Positions 1-19,774 of a stretch of DNA of 64,000 nt are shown piece by piece (positions within the stretch are counted from its first letter, which is position 1; each line of letters opens with the position of its first letter). A program made the translations under genes and the position numbers. The DNA lies in the NCBI RefSeq assembly GCF_014655955.1, contig NZ_BNBO01000018.1, positions 1-64,000 on the forward strand. Reading direction: 5' to 3'. A model generated the notes under the pieces. That model saw only the letters and a list, made by a program, of their open reading frames with translations, did not search any database and was not told the origin of the DNA. The stretch comes from Kitasatospora indigofera (GTDB lineage: Bacteria; Actinomycetota; Actinomycetes; Streptomycetales; Streptomycetaceae).

Positions 1-3000
1 CCCTGCCCGGTGAACAGGAACGCCAGCGAACCCGCCCCCACCGCCGAACCGGTGACGGTGCCGGGGGCGGAGTCACCCAGGGCCAGGGCCCGCAGGCCGG
101 CCGGGTCGCCGATCACGACGGCCCGCTCCTCCAGCGCGGCCCGGCCGGTGACCAGGGCGTACGCGGTGTCCACCGCCCCGGCGCCGCCGTCCAGGTGGTC
201 GGCGAGCTGCGCGGCCTGGGCCCGCAGCGCCTCCGGGGTACGGGCGGACAGCACCAGCGGCAGCACCGCCGGGGCGGTGACCTCGGGCTCCTCCGCCCCC
301 TGCTCGGCCGGAAGTTCGGGGGCCTGCTCGATGATGACGTGCGCGTTGGTGCCGCTGACGCCGAAGGCGGAGACGGCGGCGCGGCGCGGGCGGCCGGTCT
401 CCGGCCAGTCCTGCTGCTCGGTGAGCAGCCGGACGGTGCCCTCGGACCAGTCCACGTGCGGGGACGGCTCGTCCACGTGCAGTGTCCTGGGCAGCGTGGC
501 GTGCTTCAGCGCCTGCACCATCTTGATCACGCCGGCCACGCCGGCCGCGGCCTGGGTGTGGCCGATGTTGGACTTCACCGAGCCGAGCAGCAGCGGCCGG
601 CCGGCCGGCCGGTCCTGCCCGTAGGTGGCGATCAGGGCCTGCGCCTCGATCGGGTCGCCGAGGGTGGTGCCGGTGCCGTGCGCCTCCACCGCGTCCACGT
701 CGGCGGAGCCGAGCCCGGCCACCGCCAGCGCCTCACGGATCACCCGCTGCTGCGAGGGGCCGCTGGGCGCGGTCAGGCCGTTGGACGCACCGTCCTGGTT
801 GACCGCCGAGCCGCGCAGCACCGCCAGCACCTCGTGGCCGTTGCGCCGGGCGTCCGACAGCCGCTCGACCAGCAGCAGGCCGACGCCCTCCGCCCAGCCG
901 GTGCCGTCGGCGGCGGCCGCGAAGGCCTTGCAGCGGCCGTCCGGGGACATGGCGCGCTGGCGGGAGAACTCGATGAAGGTGGTCGGGGTGGACATCAGCA
1001 GCACGCCGCCCGCCACCGCCAGGTCGCTCTCGCCGGAGCGGAGCGACTGCGCGGCCAGGTGCAGGGCCACCAGCGAGGAGGAGCAGGCCGTGTCCACGGT
1101 CACCGCCGGGCCCTCGAAGCCGAAGGAGTACGAGATCCGGCCCGAGGCCACGCTGCCCGCGTTGCCGATGCCGAGGTAGGCCTCCAGCTCGTCCGGGACC
1201 CGCTGGGCGGTGGTGGCGTAGTCGCGGCCGGAGATGCCGGCGAAGACGCCGGTGCGGCTGCCGCGCAGCGCCACCGGGTCGATGCCGGCCCGCTCGAAGG
1301 CCTCCCAGGTGGTCTCCAGCAGCAGGCGCTGCTGCGGGTCGATGGCCGGGGCCTCACGCGGCGGGATGCCGAAGAAGCCGGCGTCGAAGTCGGCCATGCC
1401 GTCCAGGAAGCCGCCGTGCTTGGCGTACGAGGTGCCGGGGCGGTCCGGGTCGGCGCTGTACAGCCGGTCGAGGTCCCAGCCGCGGTCGGCGGGGAACTCG
1501 GTGAGGGCGTCCACGCCGTCGCTGACCAGCCGCCAGAGGTCCTCGGGCGAGGCGACCCCGCCGGGGTAGCGGCAGGCCATGCCGACGATCGCGATCGGGT
1601 CGTCGTCCACCGCCCGGGCGGGGACGGGCAGGCTCGGCGCGGCGGCCTCGGCGCCCCACAGCTCGCCCGCCAGCCAGTCGGTGAGCGCGGCGGGCGTCGG
1701 GTGGTCGAAGACCACGGTGGCCGGCAGCCGGCGGCCGGTGGCGGCGCCCAGGCGGTTGCGGAACTCGACGGCGGTCAGCGAGTCGAAGCCCTGGTTGCGG
1801 AAGGCCTTGGCCGGGTCGATCGCCTCCGCCGAGCGGTGGCCCTGGACGGCGGCGGCCTGCGCGCGGACCACGGCCAGCAGCGCGCGGCGGCGCTCCGACG
1901 CGGGCACGGCGGCCAGCCGGGCGGCCGCGTCCTCGCCGGTGGCGGCGGCCGGGCCCGACGCCACGGCCTCCCGGACGCCCGGGAGTTCGGCGGCCAGCGG
2001 GTGGGTGCGGCCCCGGTAGAAGACCGGCCAGTCGACGTCGGCCACCACCAGGTGGGACTCGCCGTGGTCGAGGATCTGGCCGAGCACGGCGACGGCGGGC
2101 TCGGGCGGCAGCGAGACCAGCCCGTGCCGCAGCAGTTGCGCGTCGGCGCCCGCGTCGGCGATGCCGGCGCCGGCCCAGTGGCCCCAGGCGACCGAGGTGG
2201 CGGGCAGTCCGGCGGCCGTCCGCTGGGCGGCGAGCGCGTCCAGGTAGGCGTTGCCGGGTGCGTAGTTGGCCTGGCCGGGGATGCCGGACAGGCCCGCCAC
2301 CGAGGAGAACAGCACGAACGCGGAGAGGTCCAGCCCGGCGGTCAGCTCGTGCAGGTGCCGGGCCGCGCCGACCTTGGCGCGCAGCGCGAGGTCGAGCTGC
2401 GCGGGGGTGAGGGTGGGGATCAGGCCGTCGTGCAGGGCGGCGGCCGTGTGCACCACGGCGCCGAGCGGGTGCTCGGCCGGTACGGCGGCGAGCACCGCGG
2501 CCAGCTCGGCGCGGTCGGCCACGTCGGCGGCCGCGAAACTGACCCGGGTGCCCAGGGCGGCCAGCTCGGCGGCGAGTTCGGCGGCGCCGGGGGCCTCCGC
2601 GCCGCGCCGGCTGACCAGCAGCAGGTGCTCGGCGCCGCGGCCGGCCAGCCAGCGGGCGACGTGCCCGCCGAGGGCGCCGGTGCCGCCGGTGATCAGGGTG
2701 GTGCCGCGCGGGCTCCAGGGCTCGCGGGCGGCCTCGCCACCGAGCGGGGCCGGCACCAGGCGGCGGGCGAAGGCGCCGGCCGGGCGGAGCGCCAGCTCGG
2801 CCTCGCGGTCGGGGCCGGCGGCGGACAGCAGGCCGGTGAGGCGCTGCCAGTCCCGCTCGTCCGGGGCCGCCGGCAGGTCGACGAGTCCGCCCCACTGGGC
2901 CGGGCTCTCCACGGCGAGGATCGCGCCGAAGCCCCAGAGCAGGGCCTGCGCGGGGTCGGTCACGGCGTCCGAGGGGCCGGTGGAGACGGCGCCCCGGCTG

Positions 3001-6000
3001 AGGAACCAGAGCGGGACGGTGAGCCCGGCGTCGTCCAGGGCCTGCGTCAGGGTGACGTTGGCCGCGTACGAGCGGGGCACCGCCGCGAACTCCGGGTGGC
3101 TGCCGTCGGCGAGGGCCAGCAGCGAGACCACGCCGGCGACCGGACCGGCGGCGGCCGCGCGGAGCGCCTCCGCCGCGGCGGCCCGGTCGGTGCCGACCGT
3201 GACGGCGGCGACCTGGGCGCCGGCCGCGGTCAGCTCCCGGGTCAGGGCGCCGGCCCAGGCGTGGCCGGTGTGCTCCTCCGGGACGGCCAGCAGCCAGTGG
3301 CCGGCGAGCCGGCCGGAGGCGGTGCCGGTGACGGGGCGCCAGAGCACCCGGTGCCGCCAGGCGTCGGCCGTGGAGGCCGTCCGGCGGCGCTCCCACCAGG
3401 AGGCCAGGGCGGGCAGCACCGGGCCGATCTGGGCGTCCTGGACGCCGATGGCCTCGGCGAGCCGGCCGGCGTCCTGCCCGGTGACCAGCTCCCAGAACGG
3501 GTCGTCCGCCGCGCCGCCGCCGGCGGCGGTCAGCTGCTCGGGGGACTTGGTGGCGTCCAGCCAGTAGCGCTGCCGCTGGAAGGCGTAGGTGGGCAGGTCG
3601 ACGCGGCGCGGCCGGGCGCCCGCGAAGGCGGCCGACCAGTCGACCTGGACGCCGCGGACGTACAGCTCGGCGACCGAGGTCAGCCAGCGCGTGCGGCCGC
3701 CCTGGTCGCGGCGGAGCGAGCCGACCACGGCCGCGCCGCGGGCGCCGGCCGCGTCCAGGGTGTCCTCGATCGCGCCGGTCAGCACCGGGTGCGGGCTGAC
3801 CTCGACGAAGACGGTGTGCCCGTCGGCGGCCAGGGCCCGGGTGGCCTGCTCGAAGCGGACGGTGCGGCGGAGGTTCTCGAACCAGTAGGCGGCGTCCAGG
3901 CCGGCGGTGTCCTGCCAGTCCCCGGTGACGGTGGAGACCAGCGGGATCTGCCCGGCCCGCGGGCGGACCGGGGCCAGCAGCCCGGCGAGTTCGCCGCGCA
4001 GCGGGTCGGTCTGCGCGGAGTGCGAGGCGTAGTCGATGGCGACCGGGCGGACCCGGACCCCCTCGGCGGTGTACTGCTCGGTCAGCTCGGCCAGCGCGTC
4101 CAGGTCGCCCGAGACCACCACCGAGGACGGGCCGTTCAGCACGCCGATGGAGAGCCGGCCGGCCCAGGCGGCGAGCCGGGGCTCGACCGCGGCGAGCGGC
4201 AGCGGGACGGCGACCATGCCGCCCTTGCCGGAGATGGTCGCCAGGGCCTGGGCCCGCAGCGCGACGATCCGGGCGGCGTCCTCCAGGGTCAGGGCGCCGG
4301 CCACGTAGGCGGCGGCGACCTCGCCCTGGCTGTGGCCGACCACCGCGTCGGGGCGCACCCCGTAGGACTTCCAGAGTTCGGCGAGCGAGACCATGACGGC
4401 CCACAGGGCGGGCTGCAGGACGTCCACCCGGTCCGGGTCGGGGCCGCCCCCGACGCCGTGCAGGACGTCCAGCAGCGACCAGTCGGTCCAGGGGGCCAGG
4501 GCGGTGGCGCAGGCCTCGATGTGCGCGGCGAAGACCGGCTCGGCGGCGAGCAGGCCGGCGGCCATGCCGGCCCACTGGGAGCCCTGGCCGGGGAAGACGA
4601 AGACCACCTTGCCGTCCGCGTCGGCCCGGCCGCGCACGGTGCCGGGGGCCTCCGCGCCGTCGGCGAGGGCCCGCAGGCCGGCCTGGTCGCCGATCAGCAC
4701 GGCGCGCTCCTCCAGCGCGGCGCGGGTGGTGGCCAGCGAGAACGCGGCGTCGAGCGCCTGGGCGCTGCCCGGCGCGGTGCCGCCCGCGGCCAGGTGACCG
4801 GCCAGCTTGGCGGCCTGGGCCCGCAGCGCCTCGGGCGTACGGGCGGAGAGCACCCAGGGCAGCACGGCGGGGAGCACCCGCTCCGCCTCCTCGGCGGGGG
4901 CCTCGGGGGCCTGCTCGATGATGACGTGCGCGTTGGTGCCGCTGACGCCGAAGGCGGAGACCGCCGCACGGCGCGGGCGGTCCAGCTCGGGCCAGTCCCG
5001 GGCCTCGGTGAGCAGCCGGACGGTGCCGTCCGACCAGTCCACGTGCGGGGACGGCTCGTCCACGTGCAGGCTCTTCGGCAGCACGCCGTGGCGCAGCGAC
5101 TGGACCACCTTGATCACGCCGGCCACCCCGGCGGCGGCCTGGGTGTGGCCGATGTTGGACTTCAACGAGCCGAGCCAGAGCGGCCGGTCGGCCGTCCGGC
5201 CCTGCCCGTAGGTGGCGATCAGGGCCTGCGCCTCGATCGGGTCGCCGAGCCGGGTGCCGGTGCCGTGCGCCTCCACCGCGTCCACGTCGGCGGTGCCCAG
5301 GCCGGCCGAGGCCAGCGCCTCGCGGATCACCCGCTGCTGCGAGGGGCCGCTGGGCGCGGTGAGCTGGCTGCTGCGGCCGTCCTGGTTGACGGCGGAGCCG
5401 CGCAGCACGGCGAGCACCCGGTGGCCGAGGCGCTGGGCGTCGGAGAGCTTCTCCAGCACCAGGACGCCGGCGCCCTCGCCCCAGCCGGTGCCGTCGGCCG
5501 CGCCCGCGAAGGGCTTGCAGCGGCCGTCGGGGGCCAGGCCCCGCTGGCGGCTGAACTCGATGAACATGCCGGGCGCGGCGAGCACGGTGGCGCCGCCGGC
5601 CAGCGCCAGCGAGCACTCGCCGCCGCGCAGCGCCTGGGCAGCGAGGTGCAGGGCCACCAGCGAGGAGGAGCAGGCGGTGTCGACGGTGACGGCCGGGCCC
5701 TCCAGGCCGAGGGTGTACGCGATCCGGCCGGAGGCGACGCTGGTGGTGGTGCCGGTCAGCACGTAGCCGTCGGTCTTCTCGGCGGGCAGGTGGTGCAGGC
5801 TCGGGCCGTACTCCTGGGAGATGACGCCGGCGAACACGCCGGTCCGGCTGCCGCGCAGCTCGGCCGGGTCGATCGAGGCGTGCTCCAGCGCCTCCCACGC
5901 GGTCTCCAGCAACAGCCGCTGCTGGGGGTCCGCGGCGAGCGCCTCGCGCGGCGATATGCCGAAGAAGCCGGCGTCGAACTCGCCCGCGTCGTAAAGGAAT

Positions 6001-6311
6001 CCGCCTTCGCGGGCGTAGCTGCGGCCGGGGCGGTCCGGGTCCGGGTCGTACAGGTTGTCCAGGTCCCAGCCGCGGTCGGCGGGGAACGGGCCGATCGCGT
6101 CGCGCTCCTCGGTCAGCAGCTGCCAGACGTCGTCCGGGCTGCGGACCTCGCCGGGCAGCCGGCAGGCCATCCCGACGATCGCGATGGGTTCGTGACCGGT
6201 CTCCTGGGGCTGCGACTTCGCCTCGGCCTCGGCCAGCCGGCGACGGGTCTGCTGCAGCTCGGCGGCGACCCGGTTGAGGTAGTCGCGGAGCTTCTCCTCG
6301 TTGGTGGTCAT
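1..6311 (-). CDS. Modular type I polyketide synthase, partial (KS-AT-KR-ACP, then KS and start of AT)
   Basis: The gene runs off the left edge, so the C-terminus is missing; about 2103 residues are visible. The first 30 residues look like a coiled-coil docking segment. Then follow KS (Cys214 in VDTACSSSL), AT (Ser661 in GHSQGE, YASH near 760, the methylmalonyl-CoA signature), KR (NADPH motif TGGTGALG near 1203, Tyr1350) and ACP (Ser1511 in GFDSL). A second KS has Cys1743, and the sequence stops at LFTGQG, the N-terminal edge of the next AT. No DH or ER lies between AT and KR, so the module should leave a hydroxyl. The KR has LHD in place of LDD but the B-type P and N near the catalytic Tyr. 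The start lies 15 nt after the upstream PKS stop, behind a GAGAGG site, so the two are probably cotranscribed. The product is not recognised. Confidence 0.
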   Translation of the reverse strand, partial: MTTNEEKLRDYLNRVAAELQQTRRRLAEAEAKSQPQETGHEPIAIVGMACRLPGEVRSPDDVWQLLTEERDAIGPFPADRGWDLDNLYDPDPDRPGRSYAREGGFLYDAGEFDAGFFGISPREALAADPQQRLLLETAWEALEHASIDPAELRGSRTGVFAGVISQEYGPSLHHLPAEKTDGYVLTGTTTSVASGRIAYTLGLEGPAVTVDTACSSSLVALHLAAQALRGGECSLALAGGATVLAAPGMFIEFSRQRGLAPDGRCKPFAGAADGTGWGEGAGVLVLEKLSDAQRLGHRVLAVLRGSAVNQDGRSSQLTAPSGPSQQRVIREALASAGLGTADVDAVEAHGTGTRLGDPIEAQALIATYGQGRTADRPLWLGSLKSNIGHTQAAAGVAGVIKVVQSLRHGVLPKSLHVDEPSPHVDWSDGTVRLLTEARDWPELDRPRRAAVSAFGVSGTNAHVIIEQAPEAPAEEAERVLPAVLPWVLSARTPEALRAQAAKLAGHLAAGGTAPGSAQALDAAFSLATTRAALEERAVLIGDQAGLRALADGAEAPGTVRGRADADGKVVFVFPGQGSQWAGMAAGLLAAEPVFAAHIEACATALAPWTDWSLLDVLHGVGGGPDPDRVDVLQPALWAVMVSLAELWKSYGVRPDAVVGHSQGEVAAAYVAGALTLEDAARIVALRAQALATISGKGGMVAVPLPLAAVEPRLAAWAGRLSIGVLNGPSSVVVSGDLDALAELTEQYTAEGVRVRPVAIDYASHSAQTDPLRGELAGLLAPVRPRAGQIPLVSTVTGDWQDTAGLDAAYWFENLRRTVRFEQATRALAADGHTVFVEVSPHPVLTGAIEDTLDAAGARGAAVVGSLRRDQGGRTRWLTSVAELYVRGVQVDWSAAFAGARPRRVDLPTYAFQRQRYWLDATKSPEQLTAAGGGAADDPFWELVTGQDAGRLAEAIGVQDAQIGPVLPALASWWERRRTASTADAWRHRVLWRPVTGTASGRLAGHWLLAVPEEHTGHAWAGALTRELTAAGAQVAAVTVGTDRAAAAEALRAAAAGPVAGVVSLLALADGSHPEFAAVPRSYAANVTLTQALDDAGLTVPLWFLSRGAVSTGPSDAVTDPAQALLWGFGAILAVESPAQWGGLVDLPAAPDERDWQRLTGLLSAAGPDREAELALRPAGAFARRLVPAPLGGEAAREPWSPRGTTLITGGTGALGGHVARWLAGRGAEHLLLVSRRGAEAPGAAELAAELAALGTRVSFAAADVADRAELAAVLAAVPAEHPLGAVVHTAAALHDGLIPTLTPAQLDLALRAKVGAARHLHELTAGLDLSAFVLFSSVAGLSGIPGQANYAPGNAYLDALAAQRTAAGLPATSVAWGHWAGAGIADAGADAQLLRHGLVSLPPEPAVAVLGQILDHGESHLVVADVDWPVFYRGRTHPLAAELPGVREAVASGPAAATGEDAAARLAAVPASERRRALLAVVRAQAAAVQGHRSAEAIDPAKAFRNQGFDSLTAVEFRNRLGAATGRRLPATVVFDHPTPAALTDWLAGELWGAEAAAPSLPVPARAVDDDPIAIVGMACRYPGGVASPEDLWRLVSDGVDALTEFPADRGWDLDRLYSADPDRPGTSYAKHGGFLDGMADFDAGFFGIPPREAPAIDPQQRLLLETTWEAFERAGIDPVALRGSRTGVFAGISGRDYATTAQRVPDELEAYLGIGNAGSVASGRISYSFGFEGPAVTVDTACSSSLVALHLAAQSLRSGESDLAVAGGVLLMSTPTTFIEFSRQRAMSPDGRCKAFAAAADGTGWAEGVGLLLVERLSDARRNGHEVLAVLRGSAVNQDGASNGLTAPSGPSQQRVIREALAVAGLGSADVDAVEAHGTGTTLGDPIEAQALIATYGQDRPAGRPLLLGSVKSNIGHTQAAAGVAGVIKMVQALKHATLPRTLHVDEPSPHVDWSEGTVRLLTEQQDWPETGRPRRAAVSAFGVSGTNAHVIIEQAPELPAEQGAEEPEVTAPAVLPLVLSARTPEALRAQAAQLADHLDGGAGAVDTAYALVTGRAALEERAVVIGDPAGLRALALGDSAPGTVTGSAVGAGSLAFLFTGQ

Positions 6312-6326
6312 GTGGTGCCGCCTCTC

Positions 6327-15848
<9,522 letters not shown>

Positions 15849-15925
15849 CGTGAGCTTCCACCTCTGAGAAAGGGTTCTTCCGGCGCTCCTCAGTCTGGTG
15901 ATCGCTGCCCTCGCCGCTAACCCCT

Positions 15926-15979
15926 AGCGGGCCCCTGCGGGACCCCTAGGCATGGCTAGGGGTCCCGCAGGGGCCCGCT
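15926..15979. terminator. Perfect 24-bp inverted repeat between the LuxR regulator and the PKS
   Basis: Arms at 15926-15949 and 15956-15979 are perfect reverse complements, with a 6-nt loop GCATGG. The element lies 37 bp beyond the regulator stop codon and 78 bp before the PKS start. It could end regulator transcription, act in the PKS leader, or be an operator made of inverted CCCCTAG half-sites. No T-run follows, as is common in Streptomyces terminators. Confidence 0.
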
Positions 15980-16016
15980 CGCGCCCCGCTCCGGGGGCGT
16001 CCTTGCGGCCGGCCGG

Positions 16017-19000
16017 CTACCCGGCCAACTCCCCGCCGAGGTAGGGAGAGTAGCGGAGATCGACGCGCCGGCGGACCCCGAGCTTGCGGTAGACCCGGGT
16101 GAGGTGCTGCTCCACCGTGCTCACGGTGATGTACAGCTTGCGGGCGATCTCACGGTTGGTCAGCCCGTGCGCGGCCAGCCCGGCGACCCGGCGTTCGGCG
16201 TCGCTGAGCCGGTCGGCCCCCTCCTCGGGCGGGCCGGCCGGACGGCCCGGCCCCCGGTCGCCGGCCAGGTCGACGGCCCGGTCGGCGGGCCGGTCGGCCG
16301 GCGGTTCGGCCGGCAGCGGCCGCGGCCCGCCCGGACGGGCACTCGGCAACCCGCCGGGCCTGGCCCGGCGCTCCGCCGAGCGGGCCAGGCCCAGCTCACC
16401 CTGGACCCGGTGGGTGGCGCTCAGCTCGCCCAGCGCGGCGGCGAGCTGGGCACTGTCCCCGGCGTCCTCCAGCGCGGAGACGGCCCGTTCCAGCAGCCCG
16501 GTCCGCTCGGCCGGCTCCCCGGCCGCCGCCCTGGCCCGCAGGGCCATCCCGCGGACCCTCGAATGCCCGGCCGCCCCGATCGCGGCCAGCTGCCGGTCGG
16601 CCAGCGCGACCGCCTGCCCCTTGCGCCCGAGGGCCAGCTCGGCCCGGGCCGCGCCGACCCGCCAGGGCACCAGGCCCGGCAGGTGGTCGACATCCCAGCG
16701 GGCCATCAGCTCGCCGCAGGCCCGGAAGTCGGCCAGGGCCTCCTCGGGCCGGCCGACCGCGAGCAGGTGGCCGCCCCGGGCGTACAGGTAGTGCAGGCCG
16801 GCCGGGGTCTGGAAGGTCTCGGCCGGGACGGCGAGCGCCAGGTAGCGCGCGGCGTCCTCGTGCCGGCCGAGCGCGGTGCGCACCGAGATCATGGTGGACA
16901 GCGGGTAGCCGACCGCCACCCCCCAGCCCTCGGGGCGGATCCGGGCGAAGGCCGCCCGGGCCGCCTCCTCGGCGGTCCGCAGGTCGCCCTGGCGCAGGGC
17001 GACCTCGGCCCGCAGCGCCGAGAACAGCGCGTGCCAGGTCGAACTGCAGTTGGCGGCGGCGGTGCGGGCCGCGATCGGCTCGCACCAGCGGGCCGCCCGG
17101 TCCGCCCGGTCCGCGTAGACCAGCACGGTCAGCGCGGAGGTGAGCGACTCCACCGAGCCGCCGCCGAGCCGGCCGTCCCGCAGGATCCGCTCGGCCTTGA
17201 GCACCGACTCCTCGGCCGGCAGCCCGGCCAGCAGGCCGCCGAGGACGGCCAGCCCGTCCGTGGTCCCGGTGCCCGCGGCCGGCCCCGGCTGCGGGAACAG
17301 CGAGCGGAACCAGTACCCGAGCCAGGAGCGCAGCTCGCGCAGGCCGGTCGGCTCGGCCCCGGCCGGCTGACCGGCCTGGAAGCGCTCCAGGGCGGCCGTC
17401 CCCTCCGCGACCCGGCCGTGCCAGAACAGGTACCGGACGGCCTTCAGTTCGCGTCGCGCCGCGGCCTCGGCGGACTCCGCCTCGGTGCCGGGCAGCCAGG
17501 GCACGCACTCGATCCGGACCGGCTCCTCGGCCGGCGGGGCGGGCGTCCAGGCCGGGCCCGCCGCCCACGGCAGCACGACCGCGGCCGGCTCGGGGGGCGC
17601 ACCGGCCGGCCCGGCGCCGGCCGCCGGGCCGGGCACCGGGTCGAAGCCGGAGGACGGTACCGCCCGGGGGACGGACCGCCCGGCCACCGCGGGGAGGACC
17701 GGGCCGGGACCGGCCGGCCGCGGGGGCCGCTGCGAGGGGACGGCCGCCATCCAGCCCTGCGTCCAGCCGTCCGGACCGGCCGGGGCGGCCGCCCCCTGCG
17801 GGCCGCCGGTCCGGTCGGTCCCGCCCGGACCGCCCGGGTCGCAGTCGCTGAGCATCTCCTCCAGCGTCCCCCCGAGCCCGGCGGTCGCACCGGCCGCCGC
17901 CGCCCAGGGCGCGCGGACGTGGCCCTCGGCCGAGCGCAGCTGCTCGGCGACCCGCGCGGCGGACGCGCCGGAGACCCGCAGCAGCTGGGCGGCCCGGTGG
18001 TGGAGCGCCGCCAGCTCCTCCGGCTTCATCGCGGCCAGCAGGTCGCCGCCGCCCGTCGGGTGCCGGAACCCGCCCTCGTGGAAGAGCCCGGCGGAGTGCA
18101 GCAGGTAGGACGCCCGGGACAGCGACTGGGGGGCCAGCAGCAGCAGCTCGGCCAGCAGCTCCGGCTCGCCCGGGCGGCCGAGCACGGCGACGCCCCGGGC
18201 GAGGCGCAGCGCCAGCGGGTCCATCCGGTGCAGGCAGTTCATCAGCCCCCGGCGGTAGCTCTCCCCCACCACCAGTTCCTGCCGGGCCCCGCCGGGCTCC
18301 TGGTCCTCCAGCAGGGCCTGGACCAGCAGCGGGTTGCCGCCGGTCAGCGCGTGCGTCTCGGCGGTCAGCCGCAGGGCGGCGTCCGCGCCGAACCGCTCGT
18401 GGAGCAGCTCGGAGACCAGGCCGGCCGGGAGCAGCCCGAGTCTGACCCGCTCGTGGTGCGGCTGGCGGGCCAGTTCGACCTCGAAGAAGGGGTTCGGCGG
18501 CGTCATGGTCTCGCGGGAGCTGAGCACGGTCAGCACCCGGGCGGCCCTGGTCCGCCGGACGAGGTAGAGCAGGAACTCCAGCGACTGCACGTCGGCGTCC
18601 TGGCGGTCGTCGACGGCGAGCAGCAGCGGCGCGCGTTCGGCGAGCCGCAGCACCAGCGAGCAGAGCCCGTGCAGGGCGCGCGGGGTGAGCCTGGGGCCGC
18701 CCTCGCCGGCCGGGGCCCCGGCGCCGTCGTCCAGCAGGTGCGCCACCTCGGCGTCGGCGGCGGCGTCGAGGCCCGCGCTCTGGAACAGCTGGTGGACGAT
18801 CCCGAACGGGAAGTCCTTCTCCAGCGGCGAGCCGGCCGCCGACAGCACCCGGACGCCGTGGTCGGCGGCGGCCTCGGAGAAGACGTGCAGCAGTTCGGTG
18901 CGGCCCGTCCCCACCGCGCCGCAGAGGGCGACGACGCCGCCCCGGCCGCGCAGGGAACGGTCCAGCGCGTGGCGCAGCAGCCGGAACTCGACGTCACGGC

Positions 19001-19055
19001 CTGAAGGTTCGGATCGGTGGACAAGACGCGCGGCGCGCGCGGGGGACGTGAGCAT
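16017..19055 (-). CDS. Large LuxR-family (LAL) transcriptional regulator
   Basis: About 1012 residues, a typical size for LAL activators of polyketide clusters. The N-terminal ATPase region carries a Walker A variant GAVGTGRTELL (Arg in place of the usual Lys) and a Walker B LLLAVDD. A Pro/Gly/Ala-rich stretch near residues 385-505 separates it from a helical repeat region. The C-terminus has a LuxR helix-turn-helix (LTNREIARKLYITVSTVEQH). The start at 19055 is preferred over one 39 nt further upstream because AGGAG precedes it at good spacing. It lies directly upstream of the PKS genes on the same strand, so it is probably their pathway-specific activator. Target promoters and effectors cannot be read from the sequence. 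Confidence 0.
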   Translation of the reverse strand: MLTSPARAARLVHRSEPSGRDVEFRLLRHALDRSLRGRGGVVALCGAVGTGRTELLHVFSEAAADHGVRVLSAAGSPLEKDFPFGIVHQLFQSAGLDAAADAEVAHLLDDGAGAPAGEGGPRLTPRALHGLCSLVLRLAERAPLLLAVDDRQDADVQSLEFLLYLVRRTRAARVLTVLSSRETMTPPNPFFEVELARQPHHERVRLGLLPAGLVSELLHERFGADAALRLTAETHALTGGNPLLVQALLEDQEPGGARQELVVGESYRRGLMNCLHRMDPLALRLARGVAVLGRPGEPELLAELLLLAPQSLSRASYLLHSAGLFHEGGFRHPTGGGDLLAAMKPEELAALHHRAAQLLRVSGASAARVAEQLRSAEGHVRAPWAAAAGATAGLGGTLEEMLSDCDPGGPGGTDRTGGPQGAAAPAGPDGWTQGWMAAVPSQRPPRPAGPGPVLPAVAGRSVPRAVPSSGFDPVPGPAAGAGPAGAPPEPAAVVLPWAAGPAWTPAPPAEEPVRIECVPWLPGTEAESAEAAARRELKAVRYLFWHGRVAEGTAALERFQAGQPAGAEPTGLRELRSWLGYWFRSLFPQPGPAAGTGTTDGLAVLGGLLAGLPAEESVLKAERILRDGRLGGGSVESLTSALTVLVYADRADRAARWCEPIAARTAAANCSSTWHALFSALRAEVALRQGDLRTAEEAARAAFARIRPEGWGVAVGYPLSTMISVRTALGRHEDAARYLALAVPAETFQTPAGLHYLYARGGHLLAVGRPEEALADFRACGELMARWDVDHLPGLVPWRVGAARAELALGRKGQAVALADRQLAAIGAAGHSRVRGMALRARAAAGEPAERTGLLERAVSALEDAGDSAQLAAALGELSATHRVQGELGLARSAERRARPGGLPSARPGGPRPLPAEPPADRPADRAVDLAGDRGPGRPAGPPEEGADRLSDAERRVAGLAAHGLTNREIARKLYITVSTVEQHLTRVYRKLGVRRRVDLRYSPYLGGELAG

Positions 19056-19352
19056 CCGCTCTCCTGGAGCAGGGCGCACGACCGGGCCGCGCAACGCTGC
19101 GCTACCCGTCGTACGAGAGGCCGGAAACGAGGTGCGTCACTGGCCGGCCGGAGCCAGGGGCCAGGACATGCGAACCGGACCGCGACCCCCGGAAGGGGTC
19201 CGGTCGTGCGGCCTCAACGACAGAGCGAACTGGCACTGCGGACGAGGTCGACAGCCAACCTGGCCACCAGTCTGAGCCGAACGGCACGGCTGCCGTGCAC
19301 GCGCTGCATGACCGTCTCCATCCCCCTGTGTAGCCGGGGTCCCTGTGCTTGC

Positions 19353-19369
19353 GACATGACACCCATGTC
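19353..19369. promoter_or_regulatory. Possible operator, GACATG-N5-CATGTC
   Basis: A perfect 6-bp inverted repeat with a 5-bp spacer lies about 300 bp upstream of the LuxR gene and 470 bp upstream of the glycan synthase gene. The shape suits a dimeric regulator, but no known consensus was recognised. Confidence 0.
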
Positions 19370-19774
19370 ACCCGGCTTATCCCCGGCGGCACCCCGCCAC
19401 AGTGGAGGGTTGCCAGTCAGCCGGCCGGGGCCCAAAGCTGACATTCTTCGCCGGTCCGAGTGTACGAATGCCGAATCGGCCCCGTCAATCGACGTTCGGT
19501 CACGCCCCGTCACGCAACAGGGGTTTGACCTGGCGGAAACACCCTCACCCCGACAACCGGGGCGAACCGGACACCGGCCCGCCGGGCGCGGCCCGGGGGG
19601 CCGCGCGAGGGCGCCGGACGGCCGGTCCCGGGCCGGGCCGGGGCGCGGAAGTTGGACGACTGTTCACCCGGCCGCGGCCTGCCGATCCCCCCGGCGCACC
19701 GGCCCGGCGCTGAAATGATCACTGTCCGCGCACGGCGGTGGCCGGATGCCGTTCCACTCCGCGACCGGTGGTCC

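Noticed and set aside
19284..19298. Inverted repeat GCACGGC-T-GCCGTGC as an operator
   Set aside because: Such short GC-rich repeats are expected by chance in DNA of this composition, and no related copy was seen nearby.
19102..19513. Short minus-strand frames upstream of the LuxR regulator
   Set aside because: They lack ribosome sites and recognisable products and overlap the expected promoter region.
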